Positions 1 to 13,795 of a DNA stretch of 64,000 nucleotides are shown here, in pieces (position 1 is the stretch's first letter; each line of letters starts with the position of its first letter). The stretch covers positions 1,883,123-1,947,122 of the forward strand of contig NC_135569.1 of assembly GCF_964340395.1 (NCBI RefSeq), given 5' to 3'. This DNA is from Glandiceps talaboti (taxonomy: Eukaryota > Hemichordata > Enteropneusta > Spengelidae). Position numbers and translations under genes: made by a program. The notes under the pieces were generated by a model. The model was given only the letters and a program-made list of their open reading frames with translations, had not been told where the DNA came from and did not search any database.

Positions 1-176
1 TGGTGTGTAGACACTATCATACAATTATAAAACACTGCATTCAGTATTTTAAAGATATTTCCAGTACTCAACCCCACCCCGATTTCAGGTCCATCTCTGT
101 ACAACAACAGGTAAAGCACTTACATGCAAATTTTCACCTTTTTAATACAGTGCCAAGTAGGCGCAATGTCAGCTCA

Positions 177-189
177 TGACCTTTGACCT
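177..189 (-). promoter_or_regulatory. DR1 motif (nuclear receptor-type)
   Basis: TGACCTTTGACCT is the reverse complement of a perfect AGGTCA-A-AGGTCA. Binding is not implied by the sequence alone. Confidence 0.3.
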
Positions 190-1151
190 GCAGTTAGCAA
201 TAACATAAATGCCTTGTATCTCATTGATTTTTTGCACAATAAAGATGAAACATTGTCAGTAAATTTTTGTAATGTTGCTTAGAAGTCTACCTGTCTGTCA
301 TAATAATTTTGTAACAATGTATATTTGAATTTCAGTGATGTTTTTTTTCAGTTAATTTATAATTTTATTACGTTGTTTTGATATCTATTCTCTGAACATG
401 ATTAATTTTGTGAATAGTTTTTTTTTATCTGAATGCAGGATATATCGATTTCATTATTCGTCGTCTGTCACTTAATATAATTACTAAGCTGCTATTGTAA
501 TATTACATATTGATAATTCGTATCTCTGTTATCATAGCGCTTGTCCCAGTAATAGCAATTAATATGAAGGAGATATGTATTTTTGTTTCTTTTGTTCAGC
601 TCCGTTGTCTGTATAGATTGTTTGCGGAAGGTTTGTGAAATTCTCAGTACGTGCATTCATTTTAGTTTATCTAGAGGGTCAAAATAGAACAAGAAGGTTG
701 AGTGAACCAAAAGTAATATATTTTTAATGCGTGGGGTGAAAGTTATGCTATTGGCCAAGAAATCATCAATTTGTGACACATTTCGGTTGTAAAAATTCTA
801 TTTTTGGTAACAAGAATTGTAATATTTACTTGGGTTTTAGAAGTAATGGCAGGGGTCGGATGAAAGACTAAAATTAGGAAAAAGCCAATAGTGTTTTATA
901 ACATGTCATGTACTAGTGATAATCGGTGATTGCACATGATAGTGGTTGTCATGGTGAACAAAGAACTTACAAAAATATCAGGAATATGTAAGGAAGGATG
1001 AATTATGTAGACAAAAATCCCCTCCTCTCTCCTACCAACCAACAACAGATTATAGATGAACAACAGAAAATGAAAAACAAAAACAAAACCTATGCAAATT
1101 TGTTGTTTCCTTTGAGTTTGACTCACTATATTTATGTTCATAATTATGCAA

Positions 1152-1399
1152 TAGGGAACTTGCTATCCAGACTGAGCATGCTCAGATGCAAAGGACTATG
1201 GGATTATCTGTGGTTATCGTAATACCTAATCTGCGGCTACCAATAAAAAAAACCTCCCACAATGGTTAGGGTAACTATGAATTGATCATTCGTGGTTGCA
1301 AACAATGTAACAATATCGTTTACAATACCGATTCGTTTGGATTTATTATCACATTTCCCATGATGCAACATTCAACATGGTTGGTTTGCAAGTTCCCTA
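1152..1399 (-). mobile_element. 248-bp MITE, copy 1, TA-flanked
   Basis: The ends are perfect inverted repeats: TA-GGGAACTTGC on the left and GCAAGTTCCC-TA on the right. The inside matches 9717-9964 on the opposite strand over its whole length, including gagcatgctc, atgggattat and catgatgcaacattcaacatgg. There is no coding capacity. It is a non-autonomous DNA transposon. The flanking TA suggests a Tc1/mariner-type target site, but the superfamily is inferred only from that dinucleotide. Confidence 0.85.
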
Positions 1400-4300
1400 T
1401 TGTTAAATTTGTCTCTTCCCAACAGCAATAAAATAAATTTCCATGGAACTGTATTTCTTACGTGACCATGCTGATAGGATAAAATTTGTCATGTTCATGT
1501 AGCTGTTTCCATAGGGATGGAGATGTCACCATAATTTTATGATTGTAAAAGTTGTCCATACCATAAAAATGTACTTTGTATTTATAATATTCTGTGCTGG
1601 TAGTTGTGTGTACTTGTTGTTGTTTTGAGTTTAGAACTTGTCAGTGAACTATTCCCATAGGGATGAAGATGTAATCATACAGTTGGATTTTTATCCTTGC
1701 TGGCTGCCCTCTGTACCGATATACCACACTTGCTCTGTACTCCCTTGATAATATATACATTTTGTCTAGAGCCTTGAGTTCACACCAACTGATGCACATC
1801 CCCCCTGTCATAATTAGTCGTGAAAAAAATGCCATTCATGCTGTTAAACACATGGGACATTGTGTGGAATGTAGTCTGCTGTGGTTGATGGTTTTTGTCC
1901 GTTGTACACTAGAATGTGACCTTTCTCTACTTCCAATGTTATCTGAAAAGGCTAGGCTGCCATTGTTTGTGGAGAGGAAGGAGTATTAATACATGGATCA
2001 CCTGTCCTAGCATAAATAGCCAGTTGTGTTTGGCATACAAATACTAGTTTGTTTAAATTGTTGAGTCACTATTGCAGCTATAAGATGAATTTTACTAGCT
2101 ATGTCAGTTTTTGATATTCTGAGTGCATTAAACTGAATCATTTTTGCACTCTCAGTGATATCCTTAGGCCTTATATTCATTCTTGTAGGTACATGTATTT
2201 GACTAATATTTCACATGTGTTGTCTCAAAAGAAATTACGATCTCCAGTGTATGTGTTGGGAAATCCCTGTTTTAAAATATTACTTCCTCTCCCTCCCCCT
2301 TCCCTGCCCTTTTCAAATCTTTAAGGAAAATGGTGACTTGTTCAGGGGTTTTATTTTATCCTAGAAAAAGGCGTTATACATGTGGTCACAAATTTTATAG
2401 TTTATCCTGGAAAATGATGTTGGGAATTTTACAGTTTGTCATGGTTGGTGGTGTTTAGGCGTTGAATGTTATCGGTTATCCTGGAAAATGGTGTTCTGAT
2501 CAGGAATCTTACTGTTAGAATGATTCTTCATATTGGAATCTGTAAGAGACAACATACCATACAGATGATGATGATGTCATCAGACACCTTGAAATTTTTT
2601 TTCACCAATCCGGGTAGACATGTACTTTCCCTTTCTGAAGGAAACACTGTTATTGAACGGAGCCCACTGGGAGTTGGCAGCTAAGAAACACACAAGGTTG
2701 TCTTGAACAGTACAACAGTGGAGTGACACGACCTCTGTGAACTTTAAGAGTGGTGATGAATGTGTAGATTGGGATGCAGCAACTCCATTTGAAGCCAGGA
2801 TGTGCTAACAAAAACACTCCACTAATTTGGTAGCAGACAGACTACAAAGGGAAATGAGACAGCTGAAATGTGACAAACTTAGGAGTTTTCAGTTTTTCAG
2901 AAATTACCTAAAAAGACGTGCAGGAAATTATTTTTGCAGATACATTTTTGATGTTGTGAAATTGTTCATTTTGTGTACATTATACAGTTCTGTAGATAAA
3001 TTGGCGTATAAAATTAGTACTGTTATTAATATTAATGTCTTCTCAAGCTATTAAGCCACATGCAAGCCAAGTTGAATGCAATTGGAACAAAAAAACATGA
3101 TTTTTTCCCTGATTAGTGTACATCGCAACAGCATACATTTACGTTATTTGTTCTGAAGTGCTCAAAACGTGAGTCAAAATGTTGAACATTCTCCCGATTG
3201 TCATAAATTGTGTGTTTGCAGGTAGATTTATATTATCCCCAATAATTTTCTTCGTTTAGCCAGAAAATATGGTTTTGTCACTTCTTGTTGTTGACTTCTT
3301 GTTGTTGACTTGTTTTGACAACACCCCCCCCCCCCTCCAGTACATTGTAAGTCTCTTGTGTTTTCATGGTGGAACAGAGAAACCCTGGGGAATACTATGT
3401 AACTGTTAATATAGTTTACTCCTGTTTCAGTGGATTGAAAATATTACTAGTAGTGTCTAGTCAGGCTGTTATCTCTAAATTTCTAATACAAGGTATTATC
3501 AAATGTGATCATCATTTTCAAACCATGAATTATTATGTTAAAATTAATCTGCCTAAAATTATTGATATTGTGTTGATTTATGGGAAATCAGAGGATTGGC
3601 AAATTTCATCAAGATTTTATTTGTTGTGATTCTAGAAAAGATTGATTGAAATGGCAGGAAAATGGTTTAAATGAGATTTCATTTTTGTTGTGAATACACA
3701 TGTACCTCCCCCCCCCCCCCATCCCCTTTATTTATTCTGGTACATAAAAGAGATTTATTTAAAAAGTGAGGAAAAAATTGTAATTGGAAATTTTATCAAT
3801 AGCATGGAAAGGACCATTGTTGAAAACAGATTTTTAAAAAAATTGTTTGAAATTGTTGTAAAAGTGTAAAAATGGAAGTGTTGGTTCTGAAGTTGATAAA
3901 TTGTAGTCTGCAGAGAGTTCATGTCAAGATCATATCCAAAAATTGACCCAAAATGAACTTGAAAATCAGAAAAAAATGAATGAAAAATTGTATTTGTCTT
4001 AAAATTTTAAAAGATTTATATTAAAAGTGAGACAAAATTTGAATTTTGGAAATCTTATAGCATTGAAAGACCAATCAAAGGACCAAAAAGAGAAGTCGGT
4101 GAAATTCAAAATGTATAAATTATTGTCTGCAAAACCAGTCCATGTAGTGTGAAATGTCAAAGGCTAACAATCTCTGTAGAAGGTCACCTTATATGTGATC
4201 CTTTTCCCTCCACATGTATAACCCCCCCCCCCTCCCAGAATAATGGGACTGTCTTTCTCAATTGTTATGAGCCCTTTTATATGCAATATCGTTGGCGTAG

Positions 4301-6109
4301 AGAAATCTTACCGCCCTTAACATCATCCTTTTACTATGATATAAAACAGGCCGTAATTCCATTTTATTTTGTTTGGGTTTATGTTCCTCATAGAAACAAG
4401 CCGTCGTGGCCTACATCCCGCAAGTGTAACTGTTCAAATTTAACCTGGATGCCCCCTGTTCTTCCATAAAATGGACTAATAGAAAGCTTCAGGGACAAAC
4501 TAAAATAAATCTGACTACAGGGATGAAAGGGCTACAGTAAAAATTTGCTATATGTTTGTTAGTTCTTTAGTTACATGCCTCCAGTGCGTGTTGAGAAGAT
4601 TTTGATAGAAATTGTAGCAAAGGGTTTTGTAAATGCATTTGAGTAATCAAATTCTGCTGCAAGCAAATCAACCATAATGGGTAAATCTTTGCAGAAAGCT
4701 TTTTCCTGTCAACCCTGGGTCCTGAAAAGATACATGTACATTGAGTCTGAGTATTTCATTCATTTAGAGTGACTAGGTTTGCATATGATCCCTGCTGTAA
4801 TCTGTCTTGCTGTAGGTGTTTTTCATTGCTGTGGGTATGTATAAAAACCTCACCTTGTTGTCAGGGTAAGATAATGTATGTACATGTAAAGCTATGACTA
4901 AGTGAAAAGTTGCAACTACTCCGATGACATCAAAGTCTCCGTCTGTTTTATAGCATACAAAGCAAGCGTAGAGAGAATTAGTTGACCTGGAAATTATTCT
5001 GAAAGACTGCTTACCAGGTCAACTATCCAGCCAGTCGTCTATTAGGGCTAGTCTTTTTTATGAAGTAGAGCTAAATGTTTAAGCGATACCCTTCGCAACA
5101 AAAGCAGTAAGCAAAATAGTAAAGAACACATTGATGCTAACTAAATTTGTTGTTCTTGATAATGAGATTTGGTCTGCAATTAACAATTAAGATTTAGGCA
5201 TGGGTATTTCATCTCTTGTTTATAGAATGATGCATAAGAAGATAATGGGAAAATAATGATGATGAGAAAATAATGTGAAAAGATAGTAATGAGTAATAAT
5301 ATTTTGTAGATAACTGATGTACAATGCATGTCAAATGATTGATATTGGGTTAATGGGAGAGGAGGACTTCTCATTACCTGTGTGCAGAAAATGTCCTGAT
5401 GGTCTGATATTTATTGCTAAGGAAATAAATGAAAAAGGGGAAAAAAAAAGGAAAATATGTATTTTAGGAAAACTGTTAGTGATGACTGTCATCTGTCATC
5501 TTATCTAAATTATGGGTTTTAGAAAATATAGAAATTGGCGAAGCCATTTCATAGCAATATTACATGTAGGCTGACAGTTCTTCGTTACTCGTACATATGC
5601 ATTGCGTTGTGTAAATGATGGCAGTATGGCATGTCCATGATTACAAATCGTTCAGTCTATGTTGTTATCACAGACATGACACACGAGTTGAAATATTGCA
5701 AAGGGTGTTTACATGAATACTTGCAGTATTCTCTGCAATAGTATTTCACGAGTGTAGCAACAGAAAAGACTGCAAGTACATGTATGAGTAAAAATACACC
5801 TGTAACACTGGAACTTATGGGGCATGGACTTATGTTATGATTACGATATGTTTATCCGAAACAACAAATTTTCATAAAAATCCTGTGCAATCGCGCAATT
5901 TCATATACATGGAATGATCATGCAACCATTTGCAATTCATTTGCATGTCATTTGCATATGGGTAAGCCATATTTTTTCTGCTCTTACTGCTGTGTAAATG
6001 CCACTAGTGTTAAGGATACACTAGTGTAAATTATCGCTAATACATACATGTATGTAATGATGGAGCTAATATTTACATACATAATCATATGATACATTGT
6101 CATTTAGCT

Positions 6110-6638
6110 AACCATAATTCATGATAACATTAAACAAACGTAGACAAAATATACATTAATTCTATGGCGATAAATTATATGTTCGAGTCATTTCTGTTAT
6201 TATATAGGGATGCAATGTAGATAAGGGACAATAGGCGGCAAAATAAACCGCCTAATCTGCAATGTCTTACCGGCTACTGTTTCAGGAATATCCATAATTC
6301 ATAATAACATAAAACAAATGTAGACAAAATATAATTCTGTGGTGGTAATTGATATGTTCAAGTCATTTCTGTTATTATAATAGGGATGTAGATAAGGGAT
6401 AATAGGCGGCAAAATAAACCGCCTAAGCTGCAGTGTTTTACCAGACTACTATTACAGGAATATCCATAATTCCTGATAACATAAAACGAACGTAGACAAA
6501 ATATAATTCTGTGGTGGTAATTGATATGTTCAAGTCATTTCTGTTATTATAATGGGGATGTAGATAAGGGATAATAGGCGGCAAAATAAACCGCCTAATC
6601 TGCAGTGTTTTACCGGCTACTGTTTCAGCAATATGTTG
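6110..6638. repeat. about 171-bp tandem repeat, three copies, with internal hairpin
   Basis: Three successive copies begin near ccataattc at 6112, 6292 and 6463. Each contains the block GGCGGcaaaataaaCCGCC (first at 6234-6252), a short perfect stem with a 9-nt loop. The distances between the hairpins are about 171 and 172 bp. No coding potential is apparent. Confidence 0.85.
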
Positions 6639-7539
6639 AAAAAGTTTTACATTTTGTCGTTTCAACCAGTATATTTCCATCATTGGGCAGATTTATGAGT
6701 CTCATTCCTCGATATCACTGCCTACTTTTTACATTTTACAGGCTACTTTTAAAGAGAACTGTTTCCCTGATTAATTTACAAAATCTTGATAAAATATTAA
6801 TGACGTAATTAATTTGATCTTTATTGGTATTATAAATCAATAATCTTCTATTAAAAATTTACATGAATTTTATATGACTTTCCATATTTGTCATTTATGG
6901 AAAAAATTTCAGTGAGCTCAGATTTTATTTTTTGTGACAGGCTTTCACAAATATTACCGTCTTATCTCTTACATCCACTTAGGATCATATAAATGCACAG
7001 TTTTCAAGTGCATATGAAATGTTGCCTAAAGACTCAATAACATGAAAATATTATTTGCTACAGCAGATGGAAGTCACTTCCCTTTAACTATGCTACCATA
7101 TTAACCCTGCGAAAAATTGCATTTTTATTGCATCGTAGTAAATTAGGAATTTGGTTTTGAAGTCATACTGGGTTATTTTGGTAAATTGGGTCACGGTCAA
7201 ATTGGATGACATTCAAATATAATGGATTTACTGACTATTATGTTGATTTCAAAATCACTGTGTTAATGGAGTTAAGATTTGGATACGAAAATGACAGTAA
7301 ATTTTATGCTTACAGAAGGGTTTGAGAGGGTGTGTGTATCAGGTAGTTTGTTTGTTATAACTCAAAACAGGTTCTTCTGACATACATGTATGCGAAGGGT
7401 GTACATACAGAAAATACTTTTTGTAAAGTAGACGTTCATTTCATTTGACGATTTGAAGAAGTGACTGATTGAACAGTCCCTATTCAAGTTTCATTTGGCA
7501 TCTTAAAATATTTAACACATACCATGTTTACACATGCAT

Positions 7540-7549
7540 ACATGTACAG

Positions 7550-7595
<46 letters not shown>

Positions 7596-7773
7596 ATGTA
7601 CATACATACATACTGCGTATGTACATACATACGTACATACATGCATGTACATACATATGTATGACATACATGCATGTACATGCATCCACAGGCATATATA
7701 TATGAACATGTACATACGTACATAAATACATACACACATACACACATACACACATACATACACACACACACAC

Positions 7774-7823
<50 letters not shown>
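7540..7823. repeat. CA / CATA / CATACA compound microsatellite
   Basis: An (AC)n run is followed by imperfect CATA units with tacatgta words, then a clean hexamer run of cataca near 7770-7822. The apparent long open frames on both strands are translations of this repeat. Confidence 0.95.
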
Positions 7824-7824
<1 letters not shown>

Positions 7825-8565
7825 GAAAGAGGTACCAGTATGACTAGCTGTCACTGACTTCAGGACATCTAAAATGTAGAGACGCTCAAAGATAGACTGA
7901 GATAGGAATTTTACAGCAGATATATCCACATTATAAATTGTAAAAAGCTATAAATTCATAATTCCTCAATAACTACAAAGTGAAAGGAAATCTTGAGAAA
8001 AGTATTTTCAAATGGATTTCATTGTAATAGGAATTCAACTTAACATGTCTTAAAGTTAAAAGGTTTTCATAAAACGACGAGATTAAAGAAGAATTTTCAA
8101 AGATTAATCTTCCCTGTTTTCAAGTCTTTTTGAAATTTAAAGAGTTTCAGTATCATGAGTTTTGCAATATTGTTGATTTAAGGGTTTGATAATTAATAAT
8201 TTAAAGGAATAAAATGACAATTCAAGTGACCTCTTAGTCGTATCAAAATTTTAGGTATATTTTTTTCGTAACTGTGAAGTTGCCACTGGGTTTAATAGTT
8301 AGTTGCCAACTAATTAGAGCGTGTACATTTTTAGCATAGTTGTAATAGGAGGTCAACACTTGTAGTATAAAACCAGCCTCATTAGTGAGGTATTTAACAC
8401 ATGAAAACTTGTAACACTCTCTGGTATCGTTCACATGGAATCCAACATGTCAATGTACGCCAAGACCTGGGTAGAAAAAAAATGGTAAATTGAGCATTGC
8501 CCTTCGCTAAATATGAACTTGGTACTTTACAGTATCAATTTGTAAATTGTTGCCAGAATTAGAGT

Positions 8566-9375
8566 TGTGAAACTGGTACTGAAATTACAGTGTTGTTAAT
8601 TTTGTACTAAACTTACAGTGTTGTGAAGTTGGTACTAAAATTACAGTGTTGTGAATTTGTTACTAAAATTACAGTGTTGTGAATTTGGTACTTAAATTAC
8701 AGTGCTGTAAATTTGATACTTAAATTACAGTGTTGTGAAGTTGGTACCAAAATTACAGTGTTGTGAATTTGGCACTTAGATTACAGTGTTGTGAAGTTGG
8801 TACTTAAATTACAGTGTTGTGAAGTTGGTACTTAAATTACAGTGCTGTAAATTTGATACTTAAATTACAGTGTTGTGAAGTTGGTACCAAAATTACAGTG
8901 TTGTGAATTTGGTACTTAGATTACAGTGTTGTGAAGTTGGTACTTAAATTACAGTGTTGTGAATTTGGTACTTAGATTACAGTGCTGTGAAGTTGATACT
9001 TAAATTACAGTGTTGTGAAGTTGGTACCAAAATTACAGTGTTGTGAATTTGGTACTTAAATTACAGTGTTGTGAAGTTGGTACCAAAATTACAGTGTTGT
9101 GAATTTGGTACTTAAATTACAGTGTTGTGAATTTGCTACTAAAATTTCAGTGTTGTGAAGTTGGTACCAAAATTACAGTGTTGTAAATTTGGTACTTAAA
9201 TTACAGTGTTGTGAATTTGGTACTAAAATTACAGTGTTGTAAATTTGATACTTAAATTACAGTGTTGTGAATTTGGTACTTAAATTACAGTGTTGTGAAT
9301 TTGGTACTTAGATTACAGTGCTGTGAAGTTGGTACTAAAATTTCAATGTTGTGAATTCGGTACTTAAATTACAAA
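8566..9375. repeat. 28-bp minisatellite, about 28 copies
   Basis: The unit is close to ttacagtgttgtgaatttgg followed by tacttaaa. Copies vary at few positions (gaag/gaat, ttaaa/caaaa, tgttg/tgctg). The variants alternate in short blocks, suggesting amplification of multi-unit segments. Confidence 0.95.
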
Positions 9376-9716
9376 TGTGAAAACTAAAATCATTTGTACA
9401 GTGTGATTAAAAATAATGAATTCTGTGCTGTCCTTACTTTGAGTTTGATAATTTACAATAAGTTTAACTTCGACCAAAATCATGTATAGAAAATTCTCTT
9501 GAGACAACAATGTGAAAGCATTGCAATAGATGTGAATTGTCCCCGTTTCTTGAAAGCCAATTAGAGGCATTGGTTTATTGACCTTGAATTACATTTTTTG
9601 TTAATGATGATGTGAAGTGGACTTTTCATAAAATGTTCCATTGTTGTTGAGGGTATTGAGTGAATGTAAATACCACACCTGCATAGGTGAAGTTGTAAAA
9701 AGGAATGTTTTCAGAA

Positions 9717-9964
9717 TAGGGAACTTGCAAACCCACCATGTTGAATGTTGCATCATGGGAAATGTGATAATTAATACTAATCAATTTGTATTGTAAACAA
9801 TGTTGATATATTGTTTGTAACCACAAATAATCAATTCATAGTTACCCTGACCATTGTGCGGGGTTTATTTTATCAGAAGCTCCAGATTGGGTATTACGAT
9901 AACCACAGATAATCCCATAGTCCTTTGCATCTGAGCATGCTCAGTCTGGATTGCAAGTTCCCTA
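9717..9964 (+). mobile_element. 248-bp MITE, copy 2, TA-flanked
   Basis: This is the second copy of the element at 1152-1399, in the opposite orientation and the same length by my count. It begins TA-GGGAACTTGCAA and ends TTGCAAGTTCCC-TA. Divergence between copies is modest, mostly point changes such as in the ttgtaaacaatgtt and ggtttattttatcag sections, indicating old but related insertions. Confidence 0.85.
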
Positions 9965-10167
9965 TTGAGAAGGTTTGTAAATTGTATAAAAAGGTGAAAT
10001 GTGAAAGTCAGTGGTTTTATTGTAGTCTTACTAGTCACTAATCACAGAAATCATGTCTGTGTGTACATGTACATGTCATGTAACAATCTCCACATCAGAG
10101 ACTTGAAATATTCAGGGGTTAGACTCAGAGGGTAGGGATTGGGTGTTTTGCAATACTGTAAAACTTG

Positions 10168-10624
10168 GCTGCAATAATTGTAGCATTTGTTGTGATTTTG
10201 AAGGTTTTTTCTTCTGTTTTGTACTTTTTTTCCATATCAATGTTTAACTGGAAGCAAACTCTACAATTCCAGTAACGTAAATGCAAATAGAGAGAGGTTA
10301 TTCAGATCTGAATCACAAAGTTGGGTGAACTTTTCTGCTAAATTACGCCCTACCTGCCAAAAAATCGGACATTTTGTAACTCCAACATTAATTATGTAGG
10401 CTTCAAGACCAAAGAAATATTCAGAGGTGTCTCATCAAAATCTGCAAAAGTAGGAACACATGCAACATTTTGAAATGGGTAGTACGCTGACATCTTGCTC
10501 ACATTTCATCGTGAACTCAGTTATTTGAGTTTGCCCAGCAGGAATTGTAGGCAGTAGCGTTTGTTTCCTATTAAACATCAGAATGAAAAAAAATCACAAC
10601 AAACGCTGTACAATTATTGCAGCT
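10168..10624. mobile_element. about 457-bp terminal-inverted-repeat element (MITE-like)
   Basis: The left end GCTGCAATAATTGTA, followed by gcatttgttgtgatttt, is mirrored on the right by aaaatcacaacaaacgctg and TACAATTATTGCAGC. That gives inverted repeats of about 35 bp with a small indel. The interior is unique and non-coding. No second copy is seen in this window. Target duplication is not clear. Confidence 0.7.
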
Positions 10625-11986
10625 AAATAAAAACTAAACATTTGTGCCTAAGATTTATTTTTGCTTTTTTCACTGAACAACAAAACTGCAAAATAGGTAG
10701 TGACTAAAATCTCTTCTTGTACATGAACACAATGTACCAGTCTGGTAATTAGTAAAAATTAGTAGTGACTAAAAAATGTCTTCTTGTACATGAACACAAG
10801 TCTTGTAAGTAGTAAAAAAAAGTCTTTGACTAGTTTGAGTACAAGCTGAAATAGTGTACATGTATGCAGGTCTAATATGAAATTCAAATTTGTAGTAAAT
10901 ATACTACATGTATATAGTTCAGTATTGACAACAGATGTTATTAACTGGGAGGGGAGGGGAGGGGAGGAGGGAGATGTTTTGGTATGTTTGATATCATCAA
11001 CTGAGCCTTACATATATGGCTAAGATTATATTTGGCATCCAGGGCTTGGGGAGAGGGGAAGGGTTCATGATGTGTATGTACTAGTCAAATGTAAGTAAAG
11101 ATTTTTAAAACAAAAAGATTCCCAGTTTGTGAAGACTTGTAGATAGATGTACATGCACACTACAATTAACAGTGCAGTTGATGTCTGGATGTATGTTATG
11201 AATATTTGTTGGAACTTGGAAGTTATAGATATATTATTTGACAAGTTGAGACATGACGTTTATCATGAGATTTGCGTGTCATGATGTCCACAGGTGATGT
11301 GTTTGACAGAACCAGACAACGATGTATGTGCCAGAACACAGCTGTTAAATTTGGACTGAGTTTGATAATGTATGCTAATTAGCATAATGGTAGGGTATGG
11401 ACTATAAACTCAAGTTGTTGTCAACACTTATTGTCCCATGACCTTGTATAAGTCTGAATAGTGACATTTTCAAAACTGCACGTCCATTTTCATTTTGTAA
11501 GAACTTATTCCTAAAATATATAAGCCATAACTACTTGATGGTACAATTCCTGAGAAACAGTTATCGAAAATGAAATGTGTGTTTTAAGAGTGACTTCACA
11601 GGCACGTTTGAAGGTGAATTTGTCCCTGTTTTGTACTTTAGTGGTATGTAAGTAGCGATATAATGATTTACGACTTGTCCTTACAACTCAGTTAATGACC
11701 CCTGTGTAGGGCTAGCTACATGTATGATATAGTTTGCTGGAAGGCTAAATATAGAAAGAATGCTGTCAGTGGGTTATCAAATAGGTAAAAATTCTCAAGT
11801 ATGTGTGAAAAAAATTAGCAAGTACCTGATTTGTTTGACCTGGGTACATTATGAAAGTAGTGAAATTGTACACTGGTCATAAAGTTCTATGTTCTTTGTT
11901 CTCATGGGACCTTTGAGTGTGATCAAATTTACCAGAATTTACTCCCCAGACTAGTAGATTTGCAGACTTCAAAAAAAGAAGAAGTC

Positions 11987-12282
11987 AACCTGATAATATC
12001 AGTGTGTACATCATTAGTTTATGTGTCAACATTACTATGCAAAAGTGATGACATCACTAGAAAGGTGAAAACAAAATGTTAACCTGATAATCTCAATAGG
12101 TAGACATGGTGGTGTACATCATTAGTTTATGTGTTGACATCATCATCCAAAAGTGATGACATCACTAGAAAGGTGAAAACAAAATATTAACCTGATAATC
12201 TCAATAGGTAGACATGGTGGTGTGTATCATTAGTTTATGTGTTGACATCATCATCCAAAAGTGATGACATCACTAGAAAGGT
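11987..12282. repeat. 108-bp tandem repeat, about 2.7 copies
   Basis: The block aagtgatgacatcactag recurs at 12043, 12151 and 12259 with the intervening acctgataatctcaatagg and gtagacatggtggtgt segments conserved. The second and third copies are nearly identical. Each unit carries tgatgacatca, a CRE/AP-1-like palindrome, probably by chance. Confidence 0.9.
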
Positions 12283-13490
12283 TGCTGAGCTAACTAAGGT
12301 GACTTATATATCTGTTTTTTCAAACTTGATTTTGACTTCACGAATAAAAATGAGAGGCTTTCAATCCTGGGTTCTGATGTTGATGCTGTCTTACCAGTAG
12401 ATGTATGTATAAGGATTACATAGGATTATTCTTTTGTCATTTCCAAATTTTTGTATTGATCTTGTCAGACAACTTTTTTACATGTTTAATTTTGAATGTC
12501 TAAATTTGAGTGCTATTCCAAAGTTGACCTTAATGAAGTATATCATAATAATATGTAATTACAGGTAGTTGGTTAGGAAAAGAATGATTTGTGCGAGTGA
12601 TAAATTTTTAGCCATGCATTCATCTTGTATTTACTGGCGACAACCACGTCTACCATTGTATGATGGAAGACTAGTCAGAGTAAAACTGACAGTCTGACTT
12701 GTAGCAAAGTAAAGATAAATTGTCGTACAGCTTTTCTAACAAGGATGTAAGTAATGAAAGTTGAATAGTAAAAGTGACAGCATACAGAGTATGTATAGTA
12801 CATCATCAATCAAACCAAATCCATGGTGTACATTATGCATCCGTGGTACTCATGTCAGTACAGCCAATTTTGTGTGTGTGACAATGTGTCATCAGGAATG
12901 ACATATTGAGTCCAGAAGCTATAATGAGATGATAGATGATAGTTATTTTAGGTACTGTAAACCTTAGATATTTTCACTACTAGAAACTTTGACGATTTTA
13001 CAGTTTTCAGTTAGTTTTCAAAGACTAATTTTGATAATTACCAAACTGGTATGTTGTATTCATGTACAAGAAGGCATTTAGTCACTATTTATTTTCACGT
13101 TTTGTTTTCCAGTGACAATAAGTCTTTAGCAAAGATTTCTAGGTCTACAGTACATTTGTACATTTGTCATACCTGACAACTCTAAAATATGACCTGTCTT
13201 GTATAAAGTGAACTCCTTGCTGTTGTAGAATTTTGCCGGTGGCAATAACAGATTCTTTACTGTGTCATATACATACACTATACTAAATGTAGTGAAGTAT
13301 AAATCATGTTTTTAGTGTTAAACTATCTTACCTCCAATTTTACGTAGGTTTATTAACCAAGATTTATTTGATCACAAATTCATATCAGCCATACTGTTAA
13401 TTTAACCAAGTTTTATTCACATTACTCACAGACACATACATGTACTGTAGTGTTTATAATATACATGTATCAGGTGTTCTGTGTTATACA

Positions 13491-13665
13491 TTCACATCAC
13501 TCATACAACTAGTATTAATCAAGTGTTCCATTTATCTTAGATTCACATCATTCATACAACTAGTATTAATCAAGTGTTCCATTTATCTTAGATTCACATC
13601 ACTCATACAACTAGTATTAATCAAGTGTTCCATTTATCTTAGATTCACATTACTCATAGATACAT
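13491..13665. repeat. 51-bp tandem repeat, about 3.3 copies
   Basis: The unit runs from cacatcactcatacaactag through tattaatcaagtgttccatt to tatcttagatt. Copies are almost identical. Because 51 is divisible by three, an open frame runs through it, but there is no sign of a gene. Confidence 0.92.
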
Positions 13666-13795
13666 ACTGACATAGTAGAGTGTACTTGTTATTACAAATT
13701 GAGATCGGTCATAGTCACATAGCATTGTGTTGTAATACATGCAAGTTTTCGATTCAAAATCATTAATTCACGTCACCCATTGTGTAATGTTTATA

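Noticed and set aside
1-110. Possible exon ending at 110 before gtaaag, open in frame (…PDFRSISVQQQ) and phase-compatible with 41614
   Set aside because: Dishevelled should have the end of the DIX domain (FNGRVVSW-like) just before Leu-Val. This translation has no resemblance, so the splice-like signals are probably chance.
3770-4145. Weak duplication of about 265 bp (agtgag..aaatt..ggaaat..atagcat)
   Set aside because: Both halves are AT-rich and share only scattered words. It could be an ancient repeat but is not strong enough to annotate.
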